Of a stretch of 64,000 nucleotides of DNA, positions 53,516 through 61,491 are shown piece after piece. The stretch spans positions 129,001 to 193,000 of the forward strand of contig NZ_CP041982.1 in NCBI RefSeq assembly GCF_014522305.1, given 5' to 3'. This DNA is from Lactobacillus sp. PV034 (lineage in GTDB: Bacteria; Bacillota; Bacilli; Lactobacillales; Lactobacillaceae). The notes under the pieces are model-generated. The model did not search any database. It worked only from the letters and a program-made list of their open reading frames with translations, and had not been told where the DNA came from. Position numbers and translations under genes: made by a program. Within the stretch, counting starts at the first letter, position 1, and every line of letters begins with the position of its first letter.

Positions 53516-53555
53516 AACACACGTTTCCTATTTGTTACAGGAAGCGTGTGTTTTT
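53516..53555 (+). terminator. Terminator of the maltose operon
   Basis: AACACACGTTTCCT and AGGAAGCGTGTGTT pair with one wobble around a 12-base loop, followed by T. Confidence 0.88.
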
Positions 53556-53650
53556 GCGTTTTAAAGCGTTTTATTTAAATATTTTTTGTGATGGTGTTAG
53601 GATAAACGTAGTTAGTAAATAAGTAGTATTTATGGGTGGAGGTAATTGTT

Positions 53651-54142
53651 ATGACTGCATTAACTACAAAATTATTTCTCGATGTTAAAGAATTCGAAAA
53701 GTATCAAGAGATGCTAAAAAAGCAAGTTCATTTAGATGAAAAGAATTTGATTGATTCAACTGCATTTCCTGATAAGCATATTTATCACCGTGCAATTAGA
53801 GTTCTTAATAAGAATAACGGAAGTCTAACTAATAGAGACTTTCTTTTACAATATAATTTCCGTGTAACTGAAGTACTTGATTTGACTAATGCTCTAGTTA
53901 AATTTAAGATGGTCACAAAACAAGATGGTGAAAATGATACTTATACCTTAACTCTCACCGAAGAAGGTAAGAAAGCAGCTCAATGGCTTGAAGATCGTCG
54001 CAATAAGATTTCTGAAGCTGCTTATAACACTCTTACTCCAGAGGAACAACAAGAGTTAGATAATTTAGTTAATAAGTTGACCGAAAATTATAAGGGTCGT
54101 GATGTTAATTACATGGCTTTGAAAAATATGATGTTCAACTAA
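53651..54142 (+). CDS. MarR-like winged-helix protein
   Basis: The 163-aa product has a predicted winged helix-turn-helix in the middle: RVLNKNNGSLTNRDFLLQYN, RVTEVLDLTNALVKFKMVTK and a wing DTYTLTLTEEGKKAA, the last being a common MarR-type ending. The N- and C-terminal helices would form a dimer. Direct evidence for the family is moderate. The frame opens at GTG 53636, but ATG 53651 lies behind GGAGG. Targets are unknown. It is a single-gene unit. Confidence 0.7.
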   Translation: MTALTTKLFLDVKEFEKYQEMLKKQVHLDEKNLIDSTAFPDKHIYHRAIRVLNKNNGSLTNRDFLLQYNFRVTEVLDLTNALVKFKMVTKQDGENDTYTLTLTEEGKKAAQWLEDRRNKISEAAYNTLTPEEQQELDNLVNKLTENYKGRDVNYMALKNMMFN

Positions 54143-54149
54143 CACTCAA

Positions 54150-54207
54150 ATATAAAAACAGTATCTTGATTATGAGGCAATTCATAATTAAGATACTGTT
54201 TTTTTGT
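54150..54207 (+). terminator. Terminator between the MarR-like gene and galM
   Basis: AAAACAGTATCTTGATTATGA and its complement near TCATAATTAAGATACTG form a long stem. The flanking genes converge on it. Confidence 0.85.
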
Positions 54208-54222
54208 AAATAAATTAGAAAA

Positions 54223-55257
54223 TTAATATTTAATTTCGTAACGAATTCGGTGGTGGACTGGAGCAAGTGGTCTTAAAGTAATATCACCAAATTCAGGGAA
54301 ATCTGTCGCATCGGGCAAATTCTGAGCTTCTAAAGCTAGCGCACTCCAGTTTCCTTGATGATTAAGAGGAGCATCATCTGGTAAACCGTTGGCTGAGAAC
54401 ATAATCAAAGCATTGCGATCAGAATACATTCTCATTTCCCGTCCAGATTTTGGATCTTGCAATATTGCAATTGGATCATGGGCGTAAGTTGAACTAGGTT
54501 TAACCACAAAGAAGTCGTCGTAACCCTTTTCCGGAGTTTGATTCATTGCTGCCAGAGTTTCTTTTAAGCAAGCACCTGCTTTAAAATCATAACCGATACT
54601 TTCATTAGTAAGTAATTTACCAGTTGGTAATTTTTCATGATCTACTGCTAAATGATAATTTGAATTGATGGTTAACTTTTGACCTTCAATGGTTTTATCG
54701 GTATCACTCAGATTCCAGTAAGTATGACTAGTTGGATTGAAAAGAGTTGGAGCATCACTTTGACCGTAAAGATCAATTGTTACTTGATCCAAATTGTCTA
54801 AAGAGTAAACAATGTCAATATCTGTATTGGCTGGAAAACCATCATCGTCAGGAGCAAAATTACGATGTAAAACTATTTGACCACGGTCTTTAAACACTTT
54901 AGCTTCGGTATCCCAAAATTGGTTTTGCCAGCCTTGATCACCACTATGAATATTATTCTTGCCTTCATTTTTTTGCAGGTAAAAAGTCTTGCCATCAATT
55001 TGAAACTCGGCATTTTTGGTGCGGTTAGCAACTGGTCCGATTAATTGACCGATACTGTAGCCCGCTCTTAAATAATCAGCCATTGAATTTCCCGCTAGTA
55101 GCAAATTAAAATTGCCTTTAGCAGTAGGAATTGAATATTCTTGCCAAATGCCACCATAATTTAAGACACTTATTCTTACACCATGGTCATTTTCAATGGT
55201 GTAGCGTGTAACTTGTTTATCATTGACTTTACCAAAATCATTTTCATATACTTGCAT
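54223..55257 (-). CDS. galM: Aldose 1-epimerase (mutarotase)
   Basis: GalM interconverts alpha and beta anomers of glucose and galactose. The 344-aa protein shows family landmarks: VLNYGGIWQEYSIP, GPVANRTKNAEF, the HSGDQGWQNQFWD motif with a conserved His, NPTSHTYWNLS with the catalytic His, and a late Glu in LALEAQNLPDATDFPEF. It is probably useful with the maltose operon, whose phosphorylase releases free glucose. AAAGGAG precedes ATG 55257 on the minus strand. Confidence 0.92.
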   Translation of the reverse strand: MQVYENDFGKVNDKQVTRYTIENDHGVRISVLNYGGIWQEYSIPTAKGNFNLLLAGNSMADYLRAGYSIGQLIGPVANRTKNAEFQIDGKTFYLQKNEGKNNIHSGDQGWQNQFWDTEAKVFKDRGQIVLHRNFAPDDDGFPANTDIDIVYSLDNLDQVTIDLYGQSDAPTLFNPTSHTYWNLSDTDKTIEGQKLTINSNYHLAVDHEKLPTGKLLTNESIGYDFKAGACLKETLAAMNQTPEKGYDDFFVVKPSSTYAHDPIAILQDPKSGREMRMYSDRNALIMFSANGLPDDAPLNHQGNWSALALEAQNLPDATDFPEFGDITLRPLAPVHHRIRYEIKY

Positions 55258-55330
55258 GTAAAGGCTCCTTTCTAGTAACCGTTTTCATTTGTATTTTAAC
55301 ATATCTAGAGATTAAAGCGAAAAGCAAAAA

Positions 55331-55364
55331 TAAAAGGGAAGTAAGATTGACTTACTTCCCTTAA
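55331..55364 (-). terminator. Terminator after the 37-aa ORF
   Basis: AAGGGAAGTAAG and CTTACTTCCCTT form a perfect 12-bp stem with a 5-base loop. On the minus strand it is followed by T-rich sequence. Confidence 0.85.
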
Positions 55365-55376
55365 AGAGATAAATTA

Positions 55377-55490
55377 TTAATCTTCTTTTTTGGCTTCACT
55401 TAAAGCCTTCATAATTGAAGGATTCTTTGAGTGACAATCTTTGATCATTTGAAGATCTTCTTCGCTTAATTTTACAGTGTATTTAGTCAT
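55377..55490 (-). CDS. Small hypothetical protein, 37 aa
   Basis: The minus-strand frame begins MTKYTVKLSEEDLQMIKDCH and ends ALSEAKKED. GAGGA lies 8-12 bases upstream of the ATG, and a terminator follows within 15 bases of the stop, so it looks like a real small gene. The start resembles ribbon-helix-helix or MTKYTVKLSxxE-type small proteins, but it is too short for confident assignment. Function is unknown. Confidence 0.6.
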   Translation of the reverse strand: MTKYTVKLSEEDLQMIKDCHSKNPSIMKALSEAKKED

Positions 55491-55671
55491 AATTAATTCC
55501 TCGCTTTTTATTTTATAAGTTAACTATAGCTCATTTTAGGGCATTCGCACAGATTTTTTACATAAAAATAGTATATTTTTAAGTACTTTATGAACTTTAG
55601 CTGTAAAATAATCATCAACTAATGATTTTAAATTGGTAATTAAGAAGAGAGATTTAGAAAGGATGTAAAAA

Positions 55672-56682
55672 ATGAATAAAGAAATTGATACTGCAACTGG
55701 AGCATCGAAACATCATCTTGAAGAAATAAAAGAGACTCCTGTGAATAGTCCCTGGCCTGGCCCTAAGGGGATGATTCCAGTAACAAGTGGCCAAGCAGAA
55801 GATGCTAATGTGCATAATCGGGCTTACTTAGATAATATTTTGGTAGAAATGCGCATTATTGATGCTGTCGAACCTAAGTTAGAAACTGAATTTTTTGGTA
55901 GAAAATATGCTTCGCCAATCAATTTAGCTGCAGTTTCTCATTTAAATAAGGTTTTGGAAGATAAAAGTCGTAAACCAATGCAAGAAAAAGCTCGTGCGGC
56001 TAAAAATTTGAATGTTTTGAATTGGATTGGCATGGAATCTGATGCTGAGTATCGTGATATTGTAAGTGAAGGCAAAGATAGTGTCCGTATTATTAAGCCT
56101 TTTGCTGACCATGAAAGAATTTTTAATGAAATAAAAGTTGCACAAGAAACTGGAGCTGTTGCGGTAGGAATTGATATTGATCATGTCCCTGGCACAAATG
56201 GTAAATATGATGTCGTTGATGGCATTGAGCTTGGTCCGATCACTCAAGTTGATTTAGCTAAGTATGCTGCTTTTGCTGATGTTCCTTTTGTTGCTAAAGG
56301 AGTTTTATCAGTTCAAGATGCGTTAAAAGCGCGTGATGCTGGTTGTAGTGCAATTGTTGTTTCTCATCATCATGGACGTTTGCCTTTTGGTGTACCACCA
56401 TTGCAAGTATTGCCACAGATCAAAGAAGCTCTTGGGAATAGCAAAGTAACTATTTTTGTTGATGGCTCATTAATGAGTGGTTATGATGCTTATAAAGCTT
56501 TAGCACTTGGCGCTGATGGTGTTCTCATTGGAAGGGCAATTTTGCGGGAATTACTTGATCATGGTACAGCTGCAGTAGAAGATAAAGTGGTTAAAATGAA
56601 TGAAGAGCTTAGTGAGTTAATGATGTATACTGGTGTAAAAAATACGACTAGTTTTGATCCTAATGTCCTTCATTTTAATTAA
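55672..56682 (+). CDS. FMN-dependent alpha-hydroxy-acid oxidase/dehydrogenase-like protein
   Basis: The 336-aa protein is a TIM-barrel flavoprotein of the lactate oxidase/glycolate oxidase family. FVAKGVLSVQDALKARDAGCSAIVVS holds the FMN-binding Lys, HHHGRLPFGVPPLQVLP replaces the usual NHGGRQLD..P..L catalytic His/Arg stretch, and DGSLMSGYDAYKALALGADGVLIGR forms the phosphate-binding end. The altered catalytic segment means the substrate may not be L-lactate. AAAGGATG precedes ATG 55672. Confidence 0.8.
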   Translation: MNKEIDTATGASKHHLEEIKETPVNSPWPGPKGMIPVTSGQAEDANVHNRAYLDNILVEMRIIDAVEPKLETEFFGRKYASPINLAAVSHLNKVLEDKSRKPMQEKARAAKNLNVLNWIGMESDAEYRDIVSEGKDSVRIIKPFADHERIFNEIKVAQETGAVAVGIDIDHVPGTNGKYDVVDGIELGPITQVDLAKYAAFADVPFVAKGVLSVQDALKARDAGCSAIVVSHHHGRLPFGVPPLQVLPQIKEALGNSKVTIFVDGSLMSGYDAYKALALGADGVLIGRAILRELLDHGTAAVEDKVVKMNEELSELMMYTGVKNTTSFDPNVLHFN

Positions 56683-56782
56683 AAATTATAATTGAATAAC
56701 ATTTTAGCAATAATCTTGCTCATCTACTACTTTTATCTATAAAATGATATAGAGAAAGACATTATTCAGAAAGGACGGTCGG

Positions 56783-57622
56783 ATGCCAAATAAACTAAAA
56801 AAACGTTCTTGGATGAGGTGGATTGTATTTTTAATTGCACTTGAGATTATTGCAATTTCAATTAACTTTTTCTATGGTCCAATCAATATTGCAGCTGGGG
56901 GTTCAACTGGGATCTCAATCTTAGTTGATGCTGTTTGGGGAATTAACCGTTCAATTACAGTTTTTGTGGTTAATGTATTAATGCTAATCTTAGCAGCAAT
57001 TTTTTTAGGAAAAACTACTACTAAAAATATCGCTCTAGGTAGCTTTATTCTACCTGTGCTAATGGAGATCACGCCCAGTTTTAAGGTTACTAATAATGAT
57101 TTACTTGCCGTAATATACGGTGGAGCTTTGATGGGGCTAGGGGTCTCGCTGCTATATCGTGTTAATGCGTCAAGTGGTGGGACCACGATCCCACCGATGA
57201 TTTTAAAGAAATACTTCTTTATTAATCCAGCTATTTCGCTTTTATGCATTGATATGATAATCATTTTCCTTAATATTTTTGTCGATGGCTTAAATGCTTT
57301 TTTCTTAGCAGCATTCTCTCAACTCGTAACAGCAATTACTATGAACTTTGCTGAAGCCGGCTTTGATCGGAAATATCAAGTTAGAATCATGAGCAATAAT
57401 GATTTTGAGGAAATAAAGCAAATGCTGATGAAGAATTATACCGGTTTAACGCTTTACAATGTAGTTGGTGGCTACTCAGAAGAAGATAAACAGCAAATTT
57501 TAATCGTAGTTGATACCCGTGATTATGGTCCTTTAATTAGTAAAATTCATGAAATTGATCCCAATGCTTTTATCATTACTGACACGGTAGTAAGTGTCCA
57601 TGGAGGTAAGTGGGGCTTATAA
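56783..57622 (+). CDS. YitT family membrane protein with DUF2179 domain
   Basis: The 279-aa product has five or six membrane segments (about 10-200) with the YitT pattern NINFFYGPINIAAGGSTGIS-like start and SSGGTTIPPMI. A cytoplasmic DUF2179 domain follows (about 205-279, VRIMSNNDFEEIKQML to VSVHGGKWGL). Function in the family is not established. AAAGGACGG precedes ATG 56783. It stands just before the rplU leader without a clear terminator. Confidence 0.9.
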   Translation: MPNKLKKRSWMRWIVFLIALEIIAISINFFYGPINIAAGGSTGISILVDAVWGINRSITVFVVNVLMLILAAIFLGKTTTKNIALGSFILPVLMEITPSFKVTNNDLLAVIYGGALMGLGVSLLYRVNASSGGTTIPPMILKKYFFINPAISLLCIDMIIIFLNIFVDGLNAFFLAAFSQLVTAITMNFAEAGFDRKYQVRIMSNNDFEEIKQMLMKNYTGLTLYNVVGGYSEEDKQQILIVVDTRDYGPLISKIHEIDPNAFIITDTVVSVHGGKWGL

Positions 57623-57689
57623 GTTGTCCAGATTTTTTCTTGATAAAGAATTGCGAAAAATCAAGAGTGGTAGTACACTATAAGAGTTG

Positions 57690-57798
57690 TATTTGTGGAA
57701 ACCTCACATCTGCAACCGCACACTTAAGGTAAGGAAGAAGATTAGTGGTAATCTCACCTCAAGTGGCGAGTCTAAGTATTTATTTCGGAGGTGTACAA
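57690..57798 (+). promoter_or_regulatory. Probable L21 ribosomal-protein leader before rplU
   Basis: The untranslated region has several potential helices, including CACCTC (57755-57760) facing GAGGTG (57788-57793), which covers the rplU ribosome site, and a GC-rich ACATCTGCAACCGCACAC segment. In Firmicutes the rplU operon is usually preceded by an L21-binding leader. The assignment follows position and structure potential, not a model match. Confidence 0.5.
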
Positions 57799-58110
57799 AT
57801 GTACGCAATTATTAAAACCGGTGGTAAGCAATACAAGGTCGCTGAAGGTGACAGCATTTTCGTTGAAAAGCTTGAAGTTGAACCAGGCGAAAAGGTAACC
57901 TTTGATGAAGTTATCCTTGTAAATGATGGGAAGTCAACTAAGATTGGTACTCCAGTTGTTGATGGTGCTAAGGTTGTTGCTAAAGTTGACAAGCAAGGTA
58001 AGGAAAAGAAAGTTGTAACTTTCAAGTACAAGCCTAAGAAGCACTCACATACTAAGTATGGTCACCGTCAACCTTACACTAAGGTTACTGTTGAAAGCAT
58101 CGAAGCTTAA
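57799..58110 (+). CDS. rplU: 50S ribosomal protein L21
   Basis: This 103-aa large-subunit protein has [17 protein letters not shown] at the start and the C-terminal [20 protein letters not shown], both typical of L21. ATG 57799 follows GGAGG. The open frame extends upstream only because the leader lacks stops. rpmA begins 17 bases after the stop. The Prp protease gene (ysxB) often found between rplU and rpmA in Firmicutes is absent here. Confidence 0.96.
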   Translation: MYAIIKTGGKQYKVAEGDSIFVEKLEVEPGEKVTFDEVILVNDGKSTKIGTPVVDGAKVVAKVDKQGKEKKVVTFKYKPKKHSHTKYGHRQPYTKVTVESIEA

Positions 58111-58127
58111 TTAAGGGGTGAAACAAT

Positions 58128-58427
58128 ATGATGATTAATAATCTTGAAGCACTTAAATTATTTGCCCACCACAAGGGTGGTGGTTCTACTGCCAATGGTC
58201 GTAACTCAGCTGGTCGTCGTTTAGGCGCAAAGCGTGCTGACGGTCAAGAAATCCACGCAGGTTCAATTATTTACCGTCAACGTGGTACTAAGATCCACCC
58301 AGGTAAGAATGTTGGTCGTGGTGGTGACGACACTTTATTCGCTTTAGTTGATGGTGTTGTTAAATTTGAACGTTTGGGTAGAGATAAGAAGCAAGTTTCT
58401 GTTTACCCAGCTGAAGAAGCAAAATAA
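58128..58427 (+). CDS. rpmA: 50S ribosomal protein L27, precursor form
   Basis: The 99-aa L27 has the conserved [27 protein letters not shown]. It starts with an extra [13 protein letters not shown] before HHKGG. In Firmicutes such an N-terminal extension must be removed by the cysteine protease Prp before L27 can work in the peptidyl-transferase centre, and LKLFA-HHKG fits the cleavage pattern. Two start codons overlap (58128 and 58131). AAGGGGTG precedes them. A terminator follows. Confidence 0.96.
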   Translation: MMINNLEALKLFAHHKGGGSTANGRNSAGRRLGAKRADGQEIHAGSIIYRQRGTKIHPGKNVGRGGDDTLFALVDGVVKFERLGRDKKQVSVYPAEEAK

Positions 58428-58444
58428 TTAATATTTTGAATTTT

Positions 58445-58482
58445 AAAAGACTGGATGTGGTATCACATTCAGTCTTTTTTTG
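58445..58482 (+). terminator. Terminator of the rplU-rpmA operon
   Basis: AAAGACTGGATGTG and CACATTCAGTCTTT pair with one wobble and are followed by T. Confidence 0.88.
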
Positions 58483-58492
58483 CCTAAAGGGC

Positions 58493-58520
58493 TTGACAAA
58501 AATAATAAAGATATTAAAAT
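58493..58520 (+). promoter_or_regulatory. Promoter upstream of the 58619 gene
   Basis: A consensus TTGACA (58493-58498) with TAAAAT (58515-58520) 16 bases later. Confidence 0.6.
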
Positions 58521-58618
58521 CTTTAGTAAATAAATTAAAAGATTTTGAAGAGCAGAGGAATCAATTTTAATTTAATACAGAGAATTGACAGTTGGTGAGA
58601 GTCAAGTAAAGGCAATTG

Positions 58619-59221
58619 ATGAAAATGGGCTTGGATTTCAGAATTAGTGAAGCGTTAGCTAATTACGGGGTTGCGCTCGTTAACGTAGAACAAAAATTTC
58701 GTGCCATAGATCGTTATCGTGGATTGAAGTTAGGCACTACTAAAAAGTATTATGAATCGGCACACCCACAAACCGTATTTTTAGACCCTGAGAGCGATCA
58801 TAGAATAAAACGAGAAATAACTCACAGATCAGATTTATATGGCTTGTCAGGCTATAAAATTGCAGATCTGGAAGCAATTATTATGACTTACGAAGACTTG
58901 CTTAAAAATGGAAAACTAAAAGAGTGGGATTTGCAAGATTTAGCAATTATTGAACGAGCATGTTTTGATAAACAAATAAAATTAGCTGCTAAAACAGAAC
59001 ATTCAGATAAACCTTACATCCCGCACCGTAAGACATTAATTAATCCGCTGGTAATACAGTTAATTGATAGTCATCGTTTAGATGATTACAAGTCTGAATC
59101 AATTGACTTAGAAATAAATAGATTAGTCCGAGAAAACTTTGGAAAATATAAGCAAAAAGAAGATAAGCGTCCATACGAATTGAAGTTTGTCTTATTATTC
59201 TGTAGTGCTAAGACTCTTTGA
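58619..59221 (+). CDS. Hypothetical protein, about 200 aa
   Basis: I do not recognise this protein. It is soluble and charged, with LDFRISEALANYGVALVNVE at the start, a helical middle (ADLEAIIMTYEDLLK) and a C-terminus ending LFCSAKTL. There is no signal or membrane segment. It has its own promoter and sits at the edge of the accessory cluster. AAAGG lies upstream of ATG 58619. ATG 58625 is an alternative start. It may be a regulator or a remnant of mobile DNA, but nothing shows this directly. Confidence 0.6.
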   Translation: MKMGLDFRISEALANYGVALVNVEQKFRAIDRYRGLKLGTTKKYYESAHPQTVFLDPESDHRIKREITHRSDLYGLSGYKIADLEAIIMTYEDLLKNGKLKEWDLQDLAIIERACFDKQIKLAAKTEHSDKPYIPHRKTLINPLVIQLIDSHRLDDYKSESIDLEINRLVRENFGKYKQKEDKRPYELKFVLLFCSAKTL

Positions 59222-59531
59222 TCTTTGAATAATAAGATACAAAGCTCAGTAGTGATGTGTAGTAACCCTCAAAACTCGGATACTGAAGTGTCATACAAGA
59301 GTTAGACATTTATAAAATTTTAAAGATTCGAAAATACACGGTTCCTGTATTTTGCAGGAGGCGTGTATTTTCATTGTTAAATTTTATGTCTAACAATTAT
59401 TAGACAATTCAATCTTGGATTAATAAACCTTGATTTGGTTAGGATTTTTCTTTTGAGTGGAAGATCTTTAACTTTTATAGCTTTAATCGTATACTCGTTT
59501 TAATTATTGATAGTTTGAAGGAGTAAGAATT
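59222..59531 (+). other. Non-coding gap before the RiPP-associated regulator
   Basis: No convincing gene was found. It contains a terminator hairpin (59330-59372) and AT-rich upstream sequence of the Rgg-like gene, with GAAGGAG just before ATG 59532. Confidence 0.6.
59330..59372 (+). terminator. Intrinsic terminator in the 59.3-kb gap
   Basis: AAAATACACG and CGTGTATTTT flank an inner stem TCCTG/CAGGA. A short T run follows. Confidence 0.75.
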
Positions 59532-60375
59532 ATGAAAATTGGGAAGGCTTTGAAAGAGATTCGTCTTAATTTAGGTCTAAGTCAGGCTAAAATGTGTGAA
59601 GGAATTATACAACGACCTTTTTATGCTTTAGTTGAAAGTGAAAAAAGTGGAATTGGTGCAGAAAGTTTAATTATGATTTTGATTAAACACGAGGTAGATA
59701 TAGATTATTTTTTTAATCTTGTGAAAGATGCGTATGTTACTCCAGAAGATAGAGCAGATCAATTATTACAAAATAAGATGGAATACGCAGTTAACTCAAA
59801 AAAATATTAACGCTATTAATTTTTATGAAAAAGAGATATCTACAGTTGCTACAGATGAAATATTAAAGCTCAGAGCACGAGTAACAGCTGCATATTTTGC
59901 AAATCAATTAGATGAATTGAATAACGATTTAATAACTAAAATATATAAAAAGTTTGATAAAGAAGAGTGGACAAGATGTCCATCGCTGTTGCGTCTTTTG
60001 GCTAATACAATGCCATTATGGGAATACAATCGATTAACTTCATTAATGAAACATCTGTTACATACTATCGAAAGAAGAAAAGTAACATCGGAATTAATGA
60101 TGGAAAGATATATAAGAATTTTAGAAAATTATTTAGTTAGTTGTTATGATCGAAAAAAATATAAAGATAAAAACCAAAAAGTATTTATTGATAAAGTCTT
60201 TGAATATTTGATAAAGAATACGGCATCCTTTCACTTTATGATATATAGATTACATGCATACTACATGAAAGCTCTATTTGAAGATGATAGGATAACAGCT
60301 AAAAATATTATAAAATCTCTTGAAAAATATGGATATGGAAAAGCCATCGTGAGTTGGCCAAAAGTTGAATTGTAA
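59532..60375 (+). pseudogene. Rgg-like regulator beside the RiPP cluster, +1 frameshift in an A7 run
   Basis: The first frame (59532-59810) has an XRE-type HTH: LKEIRLNLGLSQAKMCEGII and PFYALVESEKSGIGAESL. It ends SKKY after a run of seven A (59798-59804). With six A it would read S-K-N-I-N-A-I-N-F-Y-E and join the second frame that ends at 60375, giving about 280 aa of Rgg-type HTH plus helical repeat domain. The position before a short peptide gene and a RiPP precursor suggests a pheromone-responsive activator. Slippage on the A7 run could restore some protein. Sequencing error is an alternative. Confidence 0.78.
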
Positions 60376-60455
60376 TAAATATATTACAAAGACATTCAGA
60401 TTATAAATTCTTATGATAACATCAGTAAAAACATAGAAAAGGAGGGTATAGGAAT

Positions 60456-60506
60456 ATGACTTGGTGGCAATTACCAGTTATTTTTTTTAATAACTTGTTT
60501 AAGTAA
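60456..60506 (+). CDS. Candidate 16-residue pheromone peptide with double Trp
   Basis: MTWWQLPVIFFNNLFK is encoded behind a very strong AAAGGAGGG site (60438-60446, 9 bases before ATG). It lies between the Rgg-like gene and the RiPP precursor. Short hydrophobic peptides next to Rgg or ComR genes are typical pheromones, and a WW pair is a mark of ComS/XIP peptides. It has no secretion leader and may be a leaderless signal. An alternative is a translation-coupling leader for the precursor. No homologue is known to me. Confidence 0.5.
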   Translation: MTWWQLPVIFFNNLFK

Positions 60507-60554
60507 AGAGAAGAATAGAATCTGGTACTAAATAAAAAGAAAGGAGAATAAGCT

Positions 60555-60746
60555 ATGAAGAATCAAAAACAAAAGAAGTTGGAAAACTTAAATGATTTAA
60601 GTGATGCATTTGATGATATTGAAGTAATCGAATTAGATGAAACGATGACTCTTTCTGAAACAGCTGCTTCTTCAGGAAGTTCATCATGTAATAGTTGTTC
60701 ATGCTGTGCTTCTACATCCTGTTGTAGCGTACACATTCATTTATAA
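60555..60746 (+). CDS. Thiopeptide-like RiPP precursor peptide
   Basis: The 63-aa peptide has an acidic leader (LENLNDLSDAFDDIEVIEL and onward) and a core rich in Ser and Cys: SCNSCSCCASTSCC then SVHIHL. Dense Cys/Ser with an acidic leader, an adjacent exporter and a LanB-type dehydratase point to a thiopeptide: Cys to thiazoles, Ser to dehydroalanines and a pyridine. If the Ser before CNS is residue 1, Ser falls at 10 and 12 and Cys at 8. The SVHIHL tail is unlike familiar thiopeptides and may be trimmed. AAAGGAG precedes ATG 60555. L. gasseri makes lactocillin. Whether this is its precursor cannot be settled here. Confidence 0.8.
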   Translation: MKNQKQKKLENLNDLSDAFDDIEVIELDETMTLSETAASSGSSSCNSCSCCASTSCCSVHIHL

Positions 60747-60760
60747 AGTTTTTAGGTATT

Positions 60761-60790
60761 AGGATGTGTATATTTACGCATCCTTTTTTT
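60761..60790 (+). terminator. Attenuator-like hairpin between precursor and exporter genes
   Basis: AGGATGTG and CGCATCCT pair with one wobble, followed by seven or more T that run into the exporter ribosome site (GAGGA, 60791-60795). A partial terminator here would give more precursor than exporter message. Confidence 0.75.
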
Positions 60791-60800
60791 GAGGAAATCT

Positions 60801-61490
60801 ATGCAAGTAAAATCATTATTTATGAAATATGGAAATGTAACAGCTTTGAATAATATATCATTTCAATTTCCTGCTCATTCATTTGTTGGTGTAATTGGTC
60901 AAAATGGTAGTGGAAAAACTACCTTGTTAGAGTGCTTCATGGGTCTTAGAAAACCTATGTCAGGGGAGATAGATTTTTCTAAAGAACTAGCTGGTAGTAA
61001 ACTAAATGAAAAAATAGGAGCAGTACTTCAGGAAAATAACTTTTATGATTCGATAAAAGTAAAAGAATTGCTTATTTTATTTTCAACTTTTTATGAAGAT
61101 TGTTATGAAGTAAATGATTTGATGGATAGATTGCGCATTTCTGACTTAAGAGATAGATATTATCATGAACTATCAGGAGGAATGAAACAAAGAGTAAATC
61201 TTGCTTTAGCTTTTTTAAATAAACCTAGTATTGTGATTTTAGATGAACCAACTACTGGATTAGATCCCTTTGCTCGAAGAGAATTTTGGAACAATTTAAA
61301 AGATATGGCACGAAATACGACAGTATTTTTATCATCACATTACATGGAAGAAATTCAGCAAAATTGCGACTCTTTAATATTTTTAAATAAAGGGGATTTA
61401 ATTTATAGTGGAGCAATGTCAAAGCTGTTATCCAAATATGATAAGCCAGATTTAGAGGAAATATACATGAAAACTATTGGAGGTAAGTAA
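60801..61490 (+). CDS. ABC transporter ATP-binding protein of the RiPP cluster
   Basis: This 229-aa ATPase powers export and/or self-immunity for the modified peptide. Walker A is GQNGSGKTT, the signature LSGGMKQR and Walker B IVILDEPTTGLDP, as in the CcmA/drug-exporter type. The open frame begins at TTG 60789, but ATG 60801 is preferred because GAGGA lies 5 bases upstream. The permease starts 2 bases after its stop. Role in the cluster is inferred from position. Confidence 0.9.
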   Translation: MQVKSLFMKYGNVTALNNISFQFPAHSFVGVIGQNGSGKTTLLECFMGLRKPMSGEIDFSKELAGSKLNEKIGAVLQENNFYDSIKVKELLILFSTFYEDCYEVNDLMDRLRISDLRDRYYHELSGGMKQRVNLALAFLNKPSIVILDEPTTGLDPFARREFWNNLKDMARNTTVFLSSHYMEEIQQNCDSLIFLNKGDLIYSGAMSKLLSKYDKPDLEEIYMKTIGGK

Positions 61491-61491
61491 C

